From contig CAJUGE010000011.1 in assembly GCA_910586295.1 (NCBI GenBank), positions 1 through 64,000 of the forward strand: a stretch of 64,000 nucleotides of DNA. Reading direction: 5' to 3'. This DNA comes from an uncultured Bacilli bacterium (GTDB lineage: Bacteria > Bacillota_I > Bacilli_A > RF39 > UBA660). Below the pieces are notes generated by a model that was not told the origin of the DNA, made no database searches, and saw only the letters and a list, made by a program, of their open reading frames with translations. Made by a program: the position numbers and the translations under genes. Positions 55,035 to 63,587 of the stretch are shown here, in pieces (position 1 is the stretch's first letter; every line of letters begins with the position of its first letter).

Positions 55035-56215
55035 TGGTAAGACATAATAAAAAAATTCTTTTAATATGTTTACTAGCCTTTCTAATAATTCCAATAAATA
55101 TTAAGGCAGACCGTGTAACATTTGGTGACGTATTAGACGAACTGGCAGAATTAGAAAGACAAAAAGCAGAAAAAGATAATGAAATTCAAATATCACAACA
55201 AGAATATGATAGATTATCAAACGAAATATATCAAATTCAAATAGAAATAGAAAATTTAAGTAAAGAAATTCAACAAGCAAATGAAGAAATTGATAAATTA
55301 GGAAAAGAAATAGAAGCTAAAAAAGTAGAAACTGATAACATTCTAGTTTTTCTACAATTATCTAATGGAGAAAAATCTTATTTAGAATATGTATTTAAAG
55401 CAAAAAGTTTTACAGATTTTATTCATCGTGTATCAGTTGTTGAACAATTAAGTAAATATAACAAAGAGCAAATTAATTTAATGAACGACTTAATAATTCA
55501 AAATAACAAATTAAAAGAGAAAAATGCAGAGACAATAAAAAAGCAAGAAGTAAAAAGAGAAGAAAGCAGAATAAAAATGGCCGAGTTAGGTTCTAAAATA
55601 AATGAAATGATAAAAGATGAAGCACCTATTAATGACCAAATCGAAGCATTAGAAGAAGAAATACAAAGAATGAGAGACAGTGGATGTAAAGAAAGAACAG
55701 ATAAATTATCAGTTTGTTACCCACTAATAACTGCGACAGGCTTTTTAAGACCGCTAAAGACTGGAACTGTATCTAGTGAATATTCATGGAGAATATTAAA
55801 TGGAAAGGTAGACTCTCATAGTGGTATAGATTTAGCTGTCCCAGAATGGACGCCAGTATACCCTGTCGCCGCAGGAAGAGTTGAAGCAAGATTTAAAACT
55901 GGATGTGGTGGACAGATGATATATGTCTATCACAATATAAAAGGAGAACAATATACATCGGTATATATGCACTTAGTAGCATTTGGAGATTTTAAATCAG
56001 GAGACATTGTAACAGCAGAAGATGTAATTGGATACACTGGAGGAAGTTCAACTGCCACTTACAATGGTGGATATGATGACTGTACTTTCGGAGCACATTT
56101 ACACTTAACACTTGCTACTGGACATACTACATCTCACAGACTAACAATGTTTAACCCAAGAGAAAAAATAAACTTTCCACCTATGTGGCAATATTGGTAC
56201 TCAAGAACTTGGTAA
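55034..56215 (+). CDS. secreted coiled-coil M23 peptidase, FtsEX effector (EnvC/PcsB/CwlO-like)
   Basis: A signal peptide (ILLICLLAFLIIPINIKA) is followed by a long coiled coil (residues ~30-220) rich in Glu, Lys, Gln and Ile, and a C-terminal M23 domain. The zinc and catalytic residues are intact: HSGIDL, SVYMHL and AHLHL. Coupling to ftsX and this architecture fit a hydrolase held inactive by its coiled coil and switched on by FtsEX during septation. Whether it cuts bonds itself is supported by the complete active site. Length 393. Confidence 0.92.
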   Translation: MVRHNKKILLICLLAFLIIPINIKADRVTFGDVLDELAELERQKAEKDNEIQISQQEYDRLSNEIYQIQIEIENLSKEIQQANEEIDKLGKEIEAKKVETDNILVFLQLSNGEKSYLEYVFKAKSFTDFIHRVSVVEQLSKYNKEQINLMNDLIIQNNKLKEKNAETIKKQEVKREESRIKMAELGSKINEMIKDEAPINDQIEALEEEIQRMRDSGCKERTDKLSVCYPLITATGFLRPLKTGTVSSEYSWRILNGKVDSHSGIDLAVPEWTPVYPVAAGRVEARFKTGCGGQMIYVYHNIKGEQYTSVYMHLVAFGDFKSGDIVTAEDVIGYTGGSSTATYNGGYDDCTFGAHLHLTLATGHTTSHRLTMFNPREKINFPPMWQYWYSRTW

Positions 56216-56224
56216 GGTGATAAC

Positions 56225-57148
56225 ATGTCTTTTACAACTAACATAAAAAATGAAATAATAAACATAAACTATCATGAATCCGAATTAATAGCAGAACTAT
56301 CTGCAATAGTAAATATAAGTGCAGAAATTAAAAGAGATATATTCCACATATATATTGAAAATATAGGAGTTTCAAGAAGAATATACAAAATTCTAAAAGA
56401 CTTATTTCAAGCGAGAATTACATTAGAAAAAGAAAAAGTAAATAGACTAAATAAAAATTACTTAATACATATAACAGTAAAAGATGAAAATAAAAAAATA
56501 CTAAAATCTTTAGGAATAATAAGTGAAGAAGGGAAAAGACTTCATTTTCCAAGAAATTACATATGTGACTCTTTAGAAGAAAAAAAATCATATCTTAGAG
56601 GAGCATTCTTAATATGTGGAAGTGTAAACGATCCTAGTACTAGCAGATATCATCTAGAATTTATAATAGAAAATAAAAAAACAGCAGAGTACATATGCAA
56701 TCTACTAAATGAATTAAACTATAACTCAAAAGTATTAAAAAGAGAAAAAAATTATATGGTCTACATAAAAGAATCAGAAAGAATAAGTGACTTTATAAAG
56801 TTATTAAATGCTTATAATGCCCTATTCTACTATGAAGATATAAGAATATATAGAGACCACAAAAATATGACAAATAGGCTAAACAATTGTGAACAAGCTA
56901 ATATTGATAAAATAGTTTTCTCATCAAATGAGCAACTTGAGAATATAAAAAAACTTAAAAGCATAAAAGACTTTGATTTATTAGATGATAAAATAAAAGA
57001 AATATGTATTTATAAAGAAAAATACCCAGAAAGTTCTATGCAAGAATTAGCAAATATAATAAGTATAGAAACTAATACAAAAATAACAAAAAGTGGTATT
57101 AACCATAGGTTTAGAAAAATAAAAGAAATAGTATCAAAGTCAGAATAA
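56225..57148 (+). CDS. whiA: WhiA-type regulator (LAGLIDADG-like + HTH)
   Basis: DNA-binding protein linked to division and chromosome segregation in Firmicutes. The N-terminal domain SFTTNIKNEIININ, the LAGLIDADG-like middle (KKSYLRGAFLICGSVNDPS), the RDHKNMTNRLNNCEQANIDK segment and a C-terminal helix-turn-helix (QELANIISIETNTKITKSGI) are all present. Length 307. It follows the FtsEX effector gene by nine bases with AAGGTGATAAC, tying it to the division cluster. Confidence 0.94.
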   Translation: MSFTTNIKNEIININYHESELIAELSAIVNISAEIKRDIFHIYIENIGVSRRIYKILKDLFQARITLEKEKVNRLNKNYLIHITVKDENKKILKSLGIISEEGKRLHFPRNYICDSLEEKKSYLRGAFLICGSVNDPSTSRYHLEFIIENKKTAEYICNLLNELNYNSKVLKREKNYMVYIKESERISDFIKLLNAYNALFYYEDIRIYRDHKNMTNRLNNCEQANIDKIVFSSNEQLENIKKLKSIKDFDLLDDKIKEICIYKEKYPESSMQELANIISIETNTKITKSGINHRFRKIKEIVSKSE

Positions 57149-57177
57149 TATAAAATAATGAAAGAGGGAAAAATAAT

Positions 57178-57731
57178 ATGAAAAGTAACTATTTATTATT
57201 ACATGGAAGTTTTGGAAGTCCATTTGTTAACTGGTTTCATATTTGAGGAAAAAAATAGAAGAAAAAGGATTAGAAGTGTACTCTCCTGATTTTCCTACAG
57301 GTGTTGGATATCAAACCTATGATAACTGGTCTAAACTTTTAAAAAGCTATGTAGAAGCAAATATCATTAATAACAACACAATTATATTTGCTCATTCCAT
57401 AGCATCTATCTTTATTTGTAAATTTTTAGTGGAGAATAGAATAAGAGTAAAAAGATTAGTTCTTGTTTGTGGATTTAATAATTATTTTGGTATTGATGAA
57501 GATTATGATACAGTTAATAAAAGTATGTATTTTGATAATCTTTTAGATATCGAAAACTATTGTGATGACATCATTTGTTTCTATTCTGATAATGATCCAT
57601 ATGTTAAATATGAAGCAGAAAAAGAATTTGCTAATACTATAACTAAAAATCAAATCATGATTCATAACGGAGGACATTTAAATTCTGAAAGTGGCTATAC
57701 AGAATTTGCGGATTTATTAAATTATTTATAG
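57178..57731 (+). pseudogene. frameshifted RBBP9/YdeN-type serine hydrolase
   Basis: An ATG at 57178 after AGAGGGA opens MKSNYLLLHGSFGSPFVNWF and stops at a TGA at 57247. Loss of one C in a TTTCCA-type run would restore the expected FPYLRKKIEEKGLEVYSPDF. The downstream frame holds the nucleophile in FAHSIASIF, the Asp in YSDNDPYV and the His in HNGGHLNSESG, so only the shift near 57238 breaks an otherwise complete alpha/beta hydrolase of ~184 residues. Sequencing error is as likely as decay. Confidence 0.8.
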
Positions 57732-58020
57732 TGCAATATTTATGAAACAGGTATTTAAAATCATAAGAATTTAGAAAATGAATTTATTAATTTTAAAGAG
57801 ATATTGAAAGTTAATAAATAGCTTTTAAACTCTCTTTTCTTTTATATATAAACTTTCAAAGATTAGTTTAAATTATATATTTAGATTAAATGTGTATATT
57901 TAAGATATTTAATCTTACATAAAATAACCCTCACATAAGTATAAAAATATTAAGAATATGAAATATAATTTTAAGTGAAATAACTCATAAAAAAATAAAA
58001 ACCACAAAAATGTACAAAAT
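57732..58020. other. AT-rich intergenic stretch without a visible gene
   Basis: No open frame with a ribosome site, no RNA hallmark and no repeat that I can support. Several short A/T hairpins are present, as expected by composition. The promoter of the next gene begins at 58023. Confidence 0.5.
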
Positions 58021-58022
58021 TA

Positions 58023-58051
58023 TTTACAAATATTTGCAGAAGTGTTATAAT
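58023..58051 (+). promoter_or_regulatory. strong promoter of orphan helical protein gene
   Basis: TTTACA (58023-58028), a 17-base spacer, TATAAT (58046-58051) with TG one base before it. Confidence 0.82.
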
Positions 58052-58076
58052 ATCAACTATTATTTAAGGGGGAATT

Positions 58077-59084
58077 ATGAAAAAAGAAGAATTAAATGCA
58101 CTAATTAGCATAAGCGAATCCATAACGGAAACATATAGAAGTATGGCTGAATTAGAGAAATCAAACAAAAAAGAAAGTGAAGAATATAAGTCACTAATAA
58201 ACTGCTTAAAATCAACAAAAGGCTTAGAAGAAAATATGTTATCAAATATTGATTTAAACAAAGAAACTATGGAATTTATAGAAAAAGAATTAAAATCTTT
58301 AGGTTATGTTGATCAAAATAACACTGCCAATACAATAATTCAAAACACTCAACATAAAGAAAATAATCTTCATCTTACAAGAATATTATTAAGATTAAAA
58401 AATAAAATGGCAAGAAATGCAAAATTGACACTCAGAAGTGAACTTTCTAAATTATTACCTGAAGAAGTTTTAGATAGTGAAAATTTTCTTGATGAAGAAT
58501 CTATAAATAGTTATATTGGGCTAGTTGAAATAAGCACATCTTTTAGAAGAGATATTTCATTATTACTTTACAAACTACTAGAAGATGAGATTATAAAAGA
58601 AGGAAATATAGCTCTTAGCAACATTTTAATTGACTATAAATATTCACTAATAATATTAGATAGCAATTTAGAAAGAATTCTTATTAATTCAAAATTTGAA
58701 AGATTAGAACATCCATTTCTTGAATCAGAATTAATAGGTTCACTATTAAAAGTGCCAGAATGTTATTATAAACATCAAAAGTATGCTATTGCAAAAATGA
58801 TAAGTGAAAGAGAAATAGTAGCGCTACTTAAAACATATAGCCATGAATATGAATTTCCACCACAAAAAGGTGCAATTGTATTTAGAAACTTAATTCTAAG
58901 AAGCAGTATTCAATTATTAACACAAGAACAATTAACAAAAATGTTTAGAGAAACTATGGATGTTCTTAATAGTAAAGATTATGTCGAAAATTACTATTCA
59001 AATAATAACATTGAGATAATAAAAAAATGTTTTGACTCATTTCAAAATCTAGAAGGTGTAAATCGCCTAACATTAAAAGGATAG
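58077..59084 (+). CDS. uncharacterised helical protein
   Basis: A 335-residue protein that I cannot place in a family. It begins MKKEELNALISISESITETY after an AAGGGGGA ribosome site. It is almost wholly helical, rich in Leu, Glu and Lys, without signal peptide, membrane segment or enzyme motif. The middle has a basic patch (RLKNKMARNAKLTLRSEL), and the region near residue 240 (VPECYYKHQKYAIAKM) looks ordered. It has a near-consensus promoter and strong terminator of its own, so it is probably well expressed. A structural or regulatory role is possible; nothing more can be said. Confidence 0.75.
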   Translation: MKKEELNALISISESITETYRSMAELEKSNKKESEEYKSLINCLKSTKGLEENMLSNIDLNKETMEFIEKELKSLGYVDQNNTANTIIQNTQHKENNLHLTRILLRLKNKMARNAKLTLRSELSKLLPEEVLDSENFLDEESINSYIGLVEISTSFRRDISLLLYKLLEDEIIKEGNIALSNILIDYKYSLIILDSNLERILINSKFERLEHPFLESELIGSLLKVPECYYKHQKYAIAKMISEREIVALLKTYSHEYEFPPQKGAIVFRNLILRSSIQLLTQEQLTKMFRETMDVLNSKDYVENYYSNNNIEIIKKCFDSFQNLEGVNRLTLKG

Positions 59085-59105
59085 CCTAATCAAGGTTATC
59101 CTTTT
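59075..59105. terminator. bidirectional terminator between orphan gene and clpP
   Basis: AAAAGGATAGCC (59075-59086) pairs with GGTTATCCTTTT (59094-59105), 12 bp with one G-T pair and a 7-base loop. It covers the stop codons of both convergent genes. Confidence 0.88.
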
Positions 59106-59670
59106 CTAATATCTTGTCAACAATTCCATATTCTAAAGCTTCACTAGCATCCATAAAATGGTCTCTCTCTGTATCTCTCTCAATCTTATTTAACTTTTGA
59201 CCAGTATTATTTGCAAGTTCCATATTTAATTTTTTCTTTAACTTAATAATTCTTTCAGCTGCAATTTGAATTTCAGTAGCTTGCCCTTGAGCACCACCCA
59301 AAGGTTGATGTATCATAACTTCTCCATTAGGAAGACACATCCTCTTCCCCTTGGCACCACTTGAGAGAAGAAAAGCAGCCATACTAGCGCACATTCCAAC
59401 ACATATAGTACAAACATCAGCTTTAATAAAATTCATGGTATCATAAATAGCCATACCTGCAGTAACACTACCACCAGGACTATTAATATAAAGATAAATA
59501 TCATCATCACTCTGACTATTTAAAAATAACAACTCCCCTACTACAACATTAGAAACCTCGTCTGTAATCTCTCCACTTAAAAATATTATCCTATCCTTTA
59601 GTAACCTACTGTATAAATCATATACTTTCTCATAACCCTTTTCTTTTTCAACTATAGTTGGTATAATCAC
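59086..59670 (-). CDS. clpP: ATP-dependent Clp protease proteolytic subunit
   Basis: Barrel-shaped serine protease used with ClpX/ClpC. The catalytic triad is Ser96 ([10 protein letters not shown]), His121 (VMIHQP) and Asp170 (ERDHFM). Length 194. The GTG at 59670 is chosen as start because AGGGTG lies six bases before it and the product begins IIPTIVEK as in the family; the GTG at 59679 belongs to the ribosome site. No CtsR operator is visible upstream. Confidence 0.96.
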   Translation of the reverse strand: MIIPTIVEKEKGYEKVYDLYSRLLKDRIIFLSGEITDEVSNVVVGELLFLNSQSDDDIYLYINSPGGSVTAGMAIYDTMNFIKADVCTICVGMCASMAAFLLSSGAKGKRMCLPNGEVMIHQPLGGAQGQATEIQIAAERIIKLKKKLNMELANNTGQKLNKIERDTERDHFMDASEALEYGIVDKILEKDNLD

Positions 59671-59733
59671 TAAAATCACCCTATTATATATTTAGTAAAA
59701 AAATAAGTTTTTATACAACAAAATGAAAATTTA

Positions 59734-59763
59734 TTGAAAAAATTTTAAATAATATGATAAAAT
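59734..59763 (+). promoter_or_regulatory. promoter of zinc-ribbon gene
   Basis: TTGAAA (59734-59739), an 18-base spacer, TAAAAT (59758-59763), followed by an AGGAGTG ribosome site. Confidence 0.6.
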
Positions 59764-59785
59764 TATATAGATAGGAGTGATTTAT

Positions 59786-60301
59786 ATGAGTAAATTTTGT
59801 ACTAACTGCGGTAACGAAATATCAGAAGGTGGAGATATTTGCTTAAAATGTGGAAAAATGCTAAATGGTGGAAAAAACAATAACAACAATAACACTACAA
59901 ATGTTATGGGAATTGTATCATTTGTACTTTCAATAATAGGATTCATAACATCATTTATAGTAATAGGTGTAGTATTTGGAATAATAGGATTTATACTTTC
60001 TATAGTAGCATTAGTCTCATCAAAGAAAAATAATACAGGGAAAGGCTTTGCGATTGCTGGGTTAATAATCAGTATAATAGCAATAATAATAAGTGTTATC
60101 TATATAATTATAATAGGATTAATTATATCAGATAATTCTACTGCAATAAAAGGTGAAATTGATAAAGGCATATGTGGTTCTTACGGCTCTAACTATTCAT
60201 TAACAAATGGAAGTAATGTATCTGGTTCATATGAATACGACGAATGGTTTTGTTGTCCAAGTGGAAAAACAAAAAACACAAGAAATTGTATAGAATTTTA
60301 A
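59786..60301 (+). CDS. zinc-ribbon membrane protein (DUF4190-like)
   Basis: A 171-residue protein. The N-terminal zinc ribbon has Cys5, Cys8, Cys19 and Cys22 (KFCTNCGNEI ... CLKCGKM). An Asn-rich spacer leads to two or three Gly/Ile-rich membrane helices of DUF4190 type (VMGIVSFVLSIIGF, AIAGLIISIIAIIISVIYII). The C-terminal ~45 residues outside carry four Cys (ICGSY, WFCCPSG, RNCIEF). Function unknown; such proteins are common membrane components in Firmicutes. Confidence 0.78.
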   Translation: MSKFCTNCGNEISEGGDICLKCGKMLNGGKNNNNNNTTNVMGIVSFVLSIIGFITSFIVIGVVFGIIGFILSIVALVSSKKNNTGKGFAIAGLIISIIAIIISVIYIIIIGLIISDNSTAIKGEIDKGICGSYGSNYSLTNGSNVSGSYEYDEWFCCPSGKTKNTRNCIEF

Positions 60302-60304
60302 GTT

Positions 60305-60329
60305 ATTAGCATAGTTATGCTAATTTTTC
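60305..60329 (+). terminator. terminator after zinc-ribbon gene
   Basis: ATTAGCAT (60305-60312), 4-base loop, ATGCTAAT (60317-60324), then five T. Confidence 0.82.
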
Positions 60330-60432
60330 ATTTTATTTAACATTTTGAATTGTAACATACAAACACTTTTTTACAAAAAAACATAAAAGTATGATAAAAT
60401 ATAAAAAGAGAATAATACTAGGAGGAAAAAGA

Positions 60433-62082
60433 ATGAAAGAAAGCATAATCGTAGATATAACTAATCAAGGAAAAGTAATATTTAAAAGTGGAGGAACAAT
60501 AGAAGAATTAATTCAAAAAATAGATGGACCATCTACTATAATCGCTGCACTTATAGACAACGAAGTACAAGAGTTATCATATAGAATAAAGGATGATACA
60601 AACTTAACATTCATACACATAAATGAAAGAATGGGAGCAAAGATATATAGAAGTGGTCTTAAATTTTTATACATTGCAGCAATAAAAGAACTTTATGGAA
60701 CTAATACTAATGTAGAATTGAAGCATTCACTAGATAAAGGTATTTACACTAAAATAGACAAAGAAATAGCAGAAAAAGATGTCGAAGATATTAAAGCAAA
60801 AATGAAAGAACTATCTAATAGAAACCTAAAAATTGAAAGACTTACGACAAATAGAAAAGAGGCAATTAAATACTTTAATGGAACAAAAGAACAGGAAAAA
60901 GTAGATCTATATAAACAAATGACTAGAGATGTTGTAACACTATATTCTTTATTAGATTATTATGAATATTTTTACAGTAAAATGCCTATAAACACAGGCA
61001 TACTAAATAACTTTGATTTAACTCTTACAAAAGATGGAGGAATAATATTACAATACCCTAACCCACATGATGGAATAATTCCACCATACACTCACATGGA
61101 AGACGTATTAAATGTATTTAAGTCTTATGGAAACTGGTCAACTAGACTAGGAGTAAACTATGTATCAGAAGTAAATAATGTTGTAATAAATGGGAAAATT
61201 AAAGAATTTATTCAACTTAATGAAATAAGACAAAACGAAGATTTACAGACAATAGCCTATGAAATAAAAACTAAAATAAATGATTTAAAATTAATACTAA
61301 TTGCAGGACCTTCTAGTTCGGGCAAAACTACAACTTCAAAAAAGATATCATTATATTTAAAAAGTCTTGGAATAAACCCATTTGTAATTTCAACTGATGA
61401 TTACTTTAAAAATCGTGCAGAAACTCCAAAAAACGAAAAAGGAGAATACGAGTATGATATATTAGAAGCAATAGATGTTGACATGTTTAATACGCATTTA
61501 ACAAAGTTATTAAATGGAGAAGAAATAGTAATACCTACATATAACTTTCTAACAGGAGAAAAAGAATTTAAAAACCCTCCTATAACATTAAAAAACAGAG
61601 ACATAATAATAATCGAGGGAATACATACATTAAATGAAGAATTAACAAAATCAATAGATAGAAAAAACAAATATAAAATATATATAAGTCCATTCACACC
61701 ATTAGGTTTAGACAGACACAACCACATATCTACAGTTGATTTAAGACTTATAAGAAGACTAGTAAGAGACTATAGAACCAGAGGATATTCTGCAGAAGCA
61801 ACACTTGCTGGTTGGCAAAATGTAAGAGTCTCAGAAGAAAAATACATATTCCCTTATCAAAAAGAAGCAGACAAAGTTTTAGATACAGCACTTATTTACG
61901 AACTTGGAATATTAAAAACTTATGCAATCCCAATTTTATATTCAGTAAATTACAAAAGTAAATATTATTCAGAGGCATTAAGAATAATAAACTTCCTAGA
62001 ATATTTCTTAAACATACCAGTAGACACACTACCTAACACAGCATTATTAAGAGAATTTGTAGGAAATGGATATTTTGAATAA
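60433..62082 (+). CDS. TGS-domain nucleoside (uridine-type) kinase
   Basis: A 549-residue two-part protein. The N-terminal part resembles the TGS and editing-associated region of threonyl-tRNA synthetase (TIEELIQKIDGPSTIIAALI then FLYIAAIKELYG). The C-terminal part is a uridine kinase/phosphoribulokinase-type P-loop domain, with Walker A IAGPSSSGKTTTSKK near residue 293, STDDYF, IIIEGIHTLN and RLIRRLVRDYRTRG. This fusion is widespread in Firmicutes; the natural substrate is not proven. Start ATG at 60433 follows AGGAGGA. Confidence 0.88.
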   Translation: MKESIIVDITNQGKVIFKSGGTIEELIQKIDGPSTIIAALIDNEVQELSYRIKDDTNLTFIHINERMGAKIYRSGLKFLYIAAIKELYGTNTNVELKHSLDKGIYTKIDKEIAEKDVEDIKAKMKELSNRNLKIERLTTNRKEAIKYFNGTKEQEKVDLYKQMTRDVVTLYSLLDYYEYFYSKMPINTGILNNFDLTLTKDGGIILQYPNPHDGIIPPYTHMEDVLNVFKSYGNWSTRLGVNYVSEVNNVVINGKIKEFIQLNEIRQNEDLQTIAYEIKTKINDLKLILIAGPSSSGKTTTSKKISLYLKSLGINPFVISTDDYFKNRAETPKNEKGEYEYDILEAIDVDMFNTHLTKLLNGEEIVIPTYNFLTGEKEFKNPPITLKNRDIIIIEGIHTLNEELTKSIDRKNKYKIYISPFTPLGLDRHNHISTVDLRLIRRLVRDYRTRGYSAEATLAGWQNVRVSEEKYIFPYQKEADKVLDTALIYELGILKTYAIPILYSVNYKSKYYSEALRIINFLEYFLNIPVDTLPNTALLREFVGNGYFE

Positions 62083-62091
62083 AGGAGAGTT

Positions 62092-62559
62092 ATGTATAAG
62101 GATTATATAAAATTTTTAATAGAAGCAAAACAACAAACATATGCAAATGAAAACATTGAAAAAGTAGAATCTTCAAGAAAAGGTTCAAAAGATTATGAAT
62201 ATACTAATGGAACATTTACTTATCACGATACATACTTTGGAGGAATAAAATTTATAGGGGAAGAAGTTATATATAGTGATTCTAAAATTCCTATTTGGGC
62301 AATGAATTATTATGGAGTAACCCTAGATGAAAACTTATCAGAAGAAACAATGGATATGGCATTAAGACCTGCTTTAATGAAAGTGGGAGAAGATGAAAAA
62401 GTTCTTCCAGTAAGAGGACCTAGTGAATTTATAAATGGAGAATATATCTATAAGTTTACATCAAATGGGAATATAGAAGATTTTGAAGGTATCGAAGAAA
62501 TATATAAAAGCAAGAAATTAATATATAGATTAAAATGTCATGGAGGAATAATAAAATGA
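62092..62559 (+). CDS. DUF5680-domain protein
   Basis: A 155-residue soluble protein. The central segment TYFGGIKFIGEEVIYSDSKI then PIWAMNYYGVTL and VRGPSEF matches the DUF5680 pattern known from Firmicute regulators and stand-alone proteins. Function unknown. AAGGAGAG ribosome site; nine bases after the kinase gene and overlapping gap by four bases, so it shares their transcript. Confidence 0.78.
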   Translation: MYKDYIKFLIEAKQQTYANENIEKVESSRKGSKDYEYTNGTFTYHDTYFGGIKFIGEEVIYSDSKIPIWAMNYYGVTLDENLSEETMDMALRPALMKVGEDEKVLPVRGPSEFINGEYIYKFTSNGNIEDFEGIEEIYKSKKLIYRLKCHGGIIK

Positions 62560-63566
62560 TTAAAGTAGCAATAAATGGTTTTGGAAGAATAGGAAGATGT
62601 GCATTAAGACAAATAAGCGAAAGAGAGGACATGGAAGTAGTCGCAATAAATGATTTAACAGACTCTCTTACCCTAGCTTATTTATATAAATATGACTCAG
62701 TTCATAGAACTTTAGATTCAAAAGTTGGATACGAAGATGATAAAATAGTAGTAAATGGAAAAGAAATAAAAATATATTCAGAAAGTGATCCTAATAATTT
62801 ACCATGGCAAGAACTAGGAATAGATGTAGTTCTTGAATGTACAGGAGTATTTACAAGTAAAGAAAAAGCTAAAGCTCATATAAAAGCAGGAGCAAAAAAA
62901 GTTATCATAAGTGCACCAGCAAAAGATGATGCTAAAACTATAGTATTTGGTGTAAATGAAGAATTACTTTCAAATAAAGATAAAGTTATAAGCACTGCCT
63001 CTTGCACAACAAACTGCTTAGCACCAGTACTTGACATACTCCATAAAAACTATAAAGTAATAAGTGGCTTTATGACAACAGTACACGCTATTACTAATGA
63101 CCAAGAAACTTTAGATATTCCACACAAAAAAGGTATAGAATCTAGACGCGGACGAGCAGCAAGTCTAAACATAATTCCTACCTCTACAGGAGCAGCATCA
63201 CAAATTGGAAAAGTTATACCAGAACTAGATGGAAAACTAGACGGAATTGCTTATAGAGTTCCAGTTGGAGACGGAAGTATTGTTGATCTTACAGTTTTGG
63301 TAGAAGAAAGTACAACAGTAGACAAAGTAAATAGACTTATAAAATCTAATCAAAGCGACGTCCTAAAAATAGTAAATGTACCTCTAGTAAGTAGTGATGT
63401 TATTGGAACAGAAACAGGAGCAATAGTAGATTCACTATTAACTAAAGTAATAAAACAAGATAAAAAAACATTAATTAAAATCGCAGCCTGGTATGATAAC
63501 GAATGGGGATACACTGCTCAAATGATAAGAACACTAGCACATTGGTGTAAAAAAAATAATCAGTAA
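62556..63566 (+). CDS. gap: glyceraldehyde-3-phosphate dehydrogenase
   Basis: Glycolytic enzyme, NAD type. The Rossmann motif INGFGRIGRCALR, catalytic Cys150 in ASCTTNCLAP, DGKLDGIAYRVPVGDGS and the C-terminal WYDNEWGYTAQM are present. Length 336. The start ATG at 62556 overlaps the stop of the DUF5680 gene (ATGA) and follows TGGAGGA; the open frame from 62535 has no ribosome site. Confidence 0.97.
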   Translation: MIKVAINGFGRIGRCALRQISEREDMEVVAINDLTDSLTLAYLYKYDSVHRTLDSKVGYEDDKIVVNGKEIKIYSESDPNNLPWQELGIDVVLECTGVFTSKEKAKAHIKAGAKKVIISAPAKDDAKTIVFGVNEELLSNKDKVISTASCTTNCLAPVLDILHKNYKVISGFMTTVHAITNDQETLDIPHKKGIESRRGRAASLNIIPTSTGAASQIGKVIPELDGKLDGIAYRVPVGDGSIVDLTVLVEESTTVDKVNRLIKSNQSDVLKIVNVPLVSSDVIGTETGAIVDSLLTKVIKQDKKTLIKIAAWYDNEWGYTAQMIRTLAHWCKKNNQ

Positions 63567-63587
63567 ATACTACTGACTATTTTTTTA
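63560..63587. terminator. terminator after gap
   Basis: TCAGTA (63560-63565), a 5-base loop, TACTGA (63571-63576), then a run of seven T to 63586. The short stem makes it moderate in strength. Confidence 0.55.

Noticed and set aside
59671..59785. CtsR or CIRCE operator upstream of clpP
   Set aside because: Searched by eye on both strands; no GGTCAAA direct repeat or CIRCE inverted repeat found.
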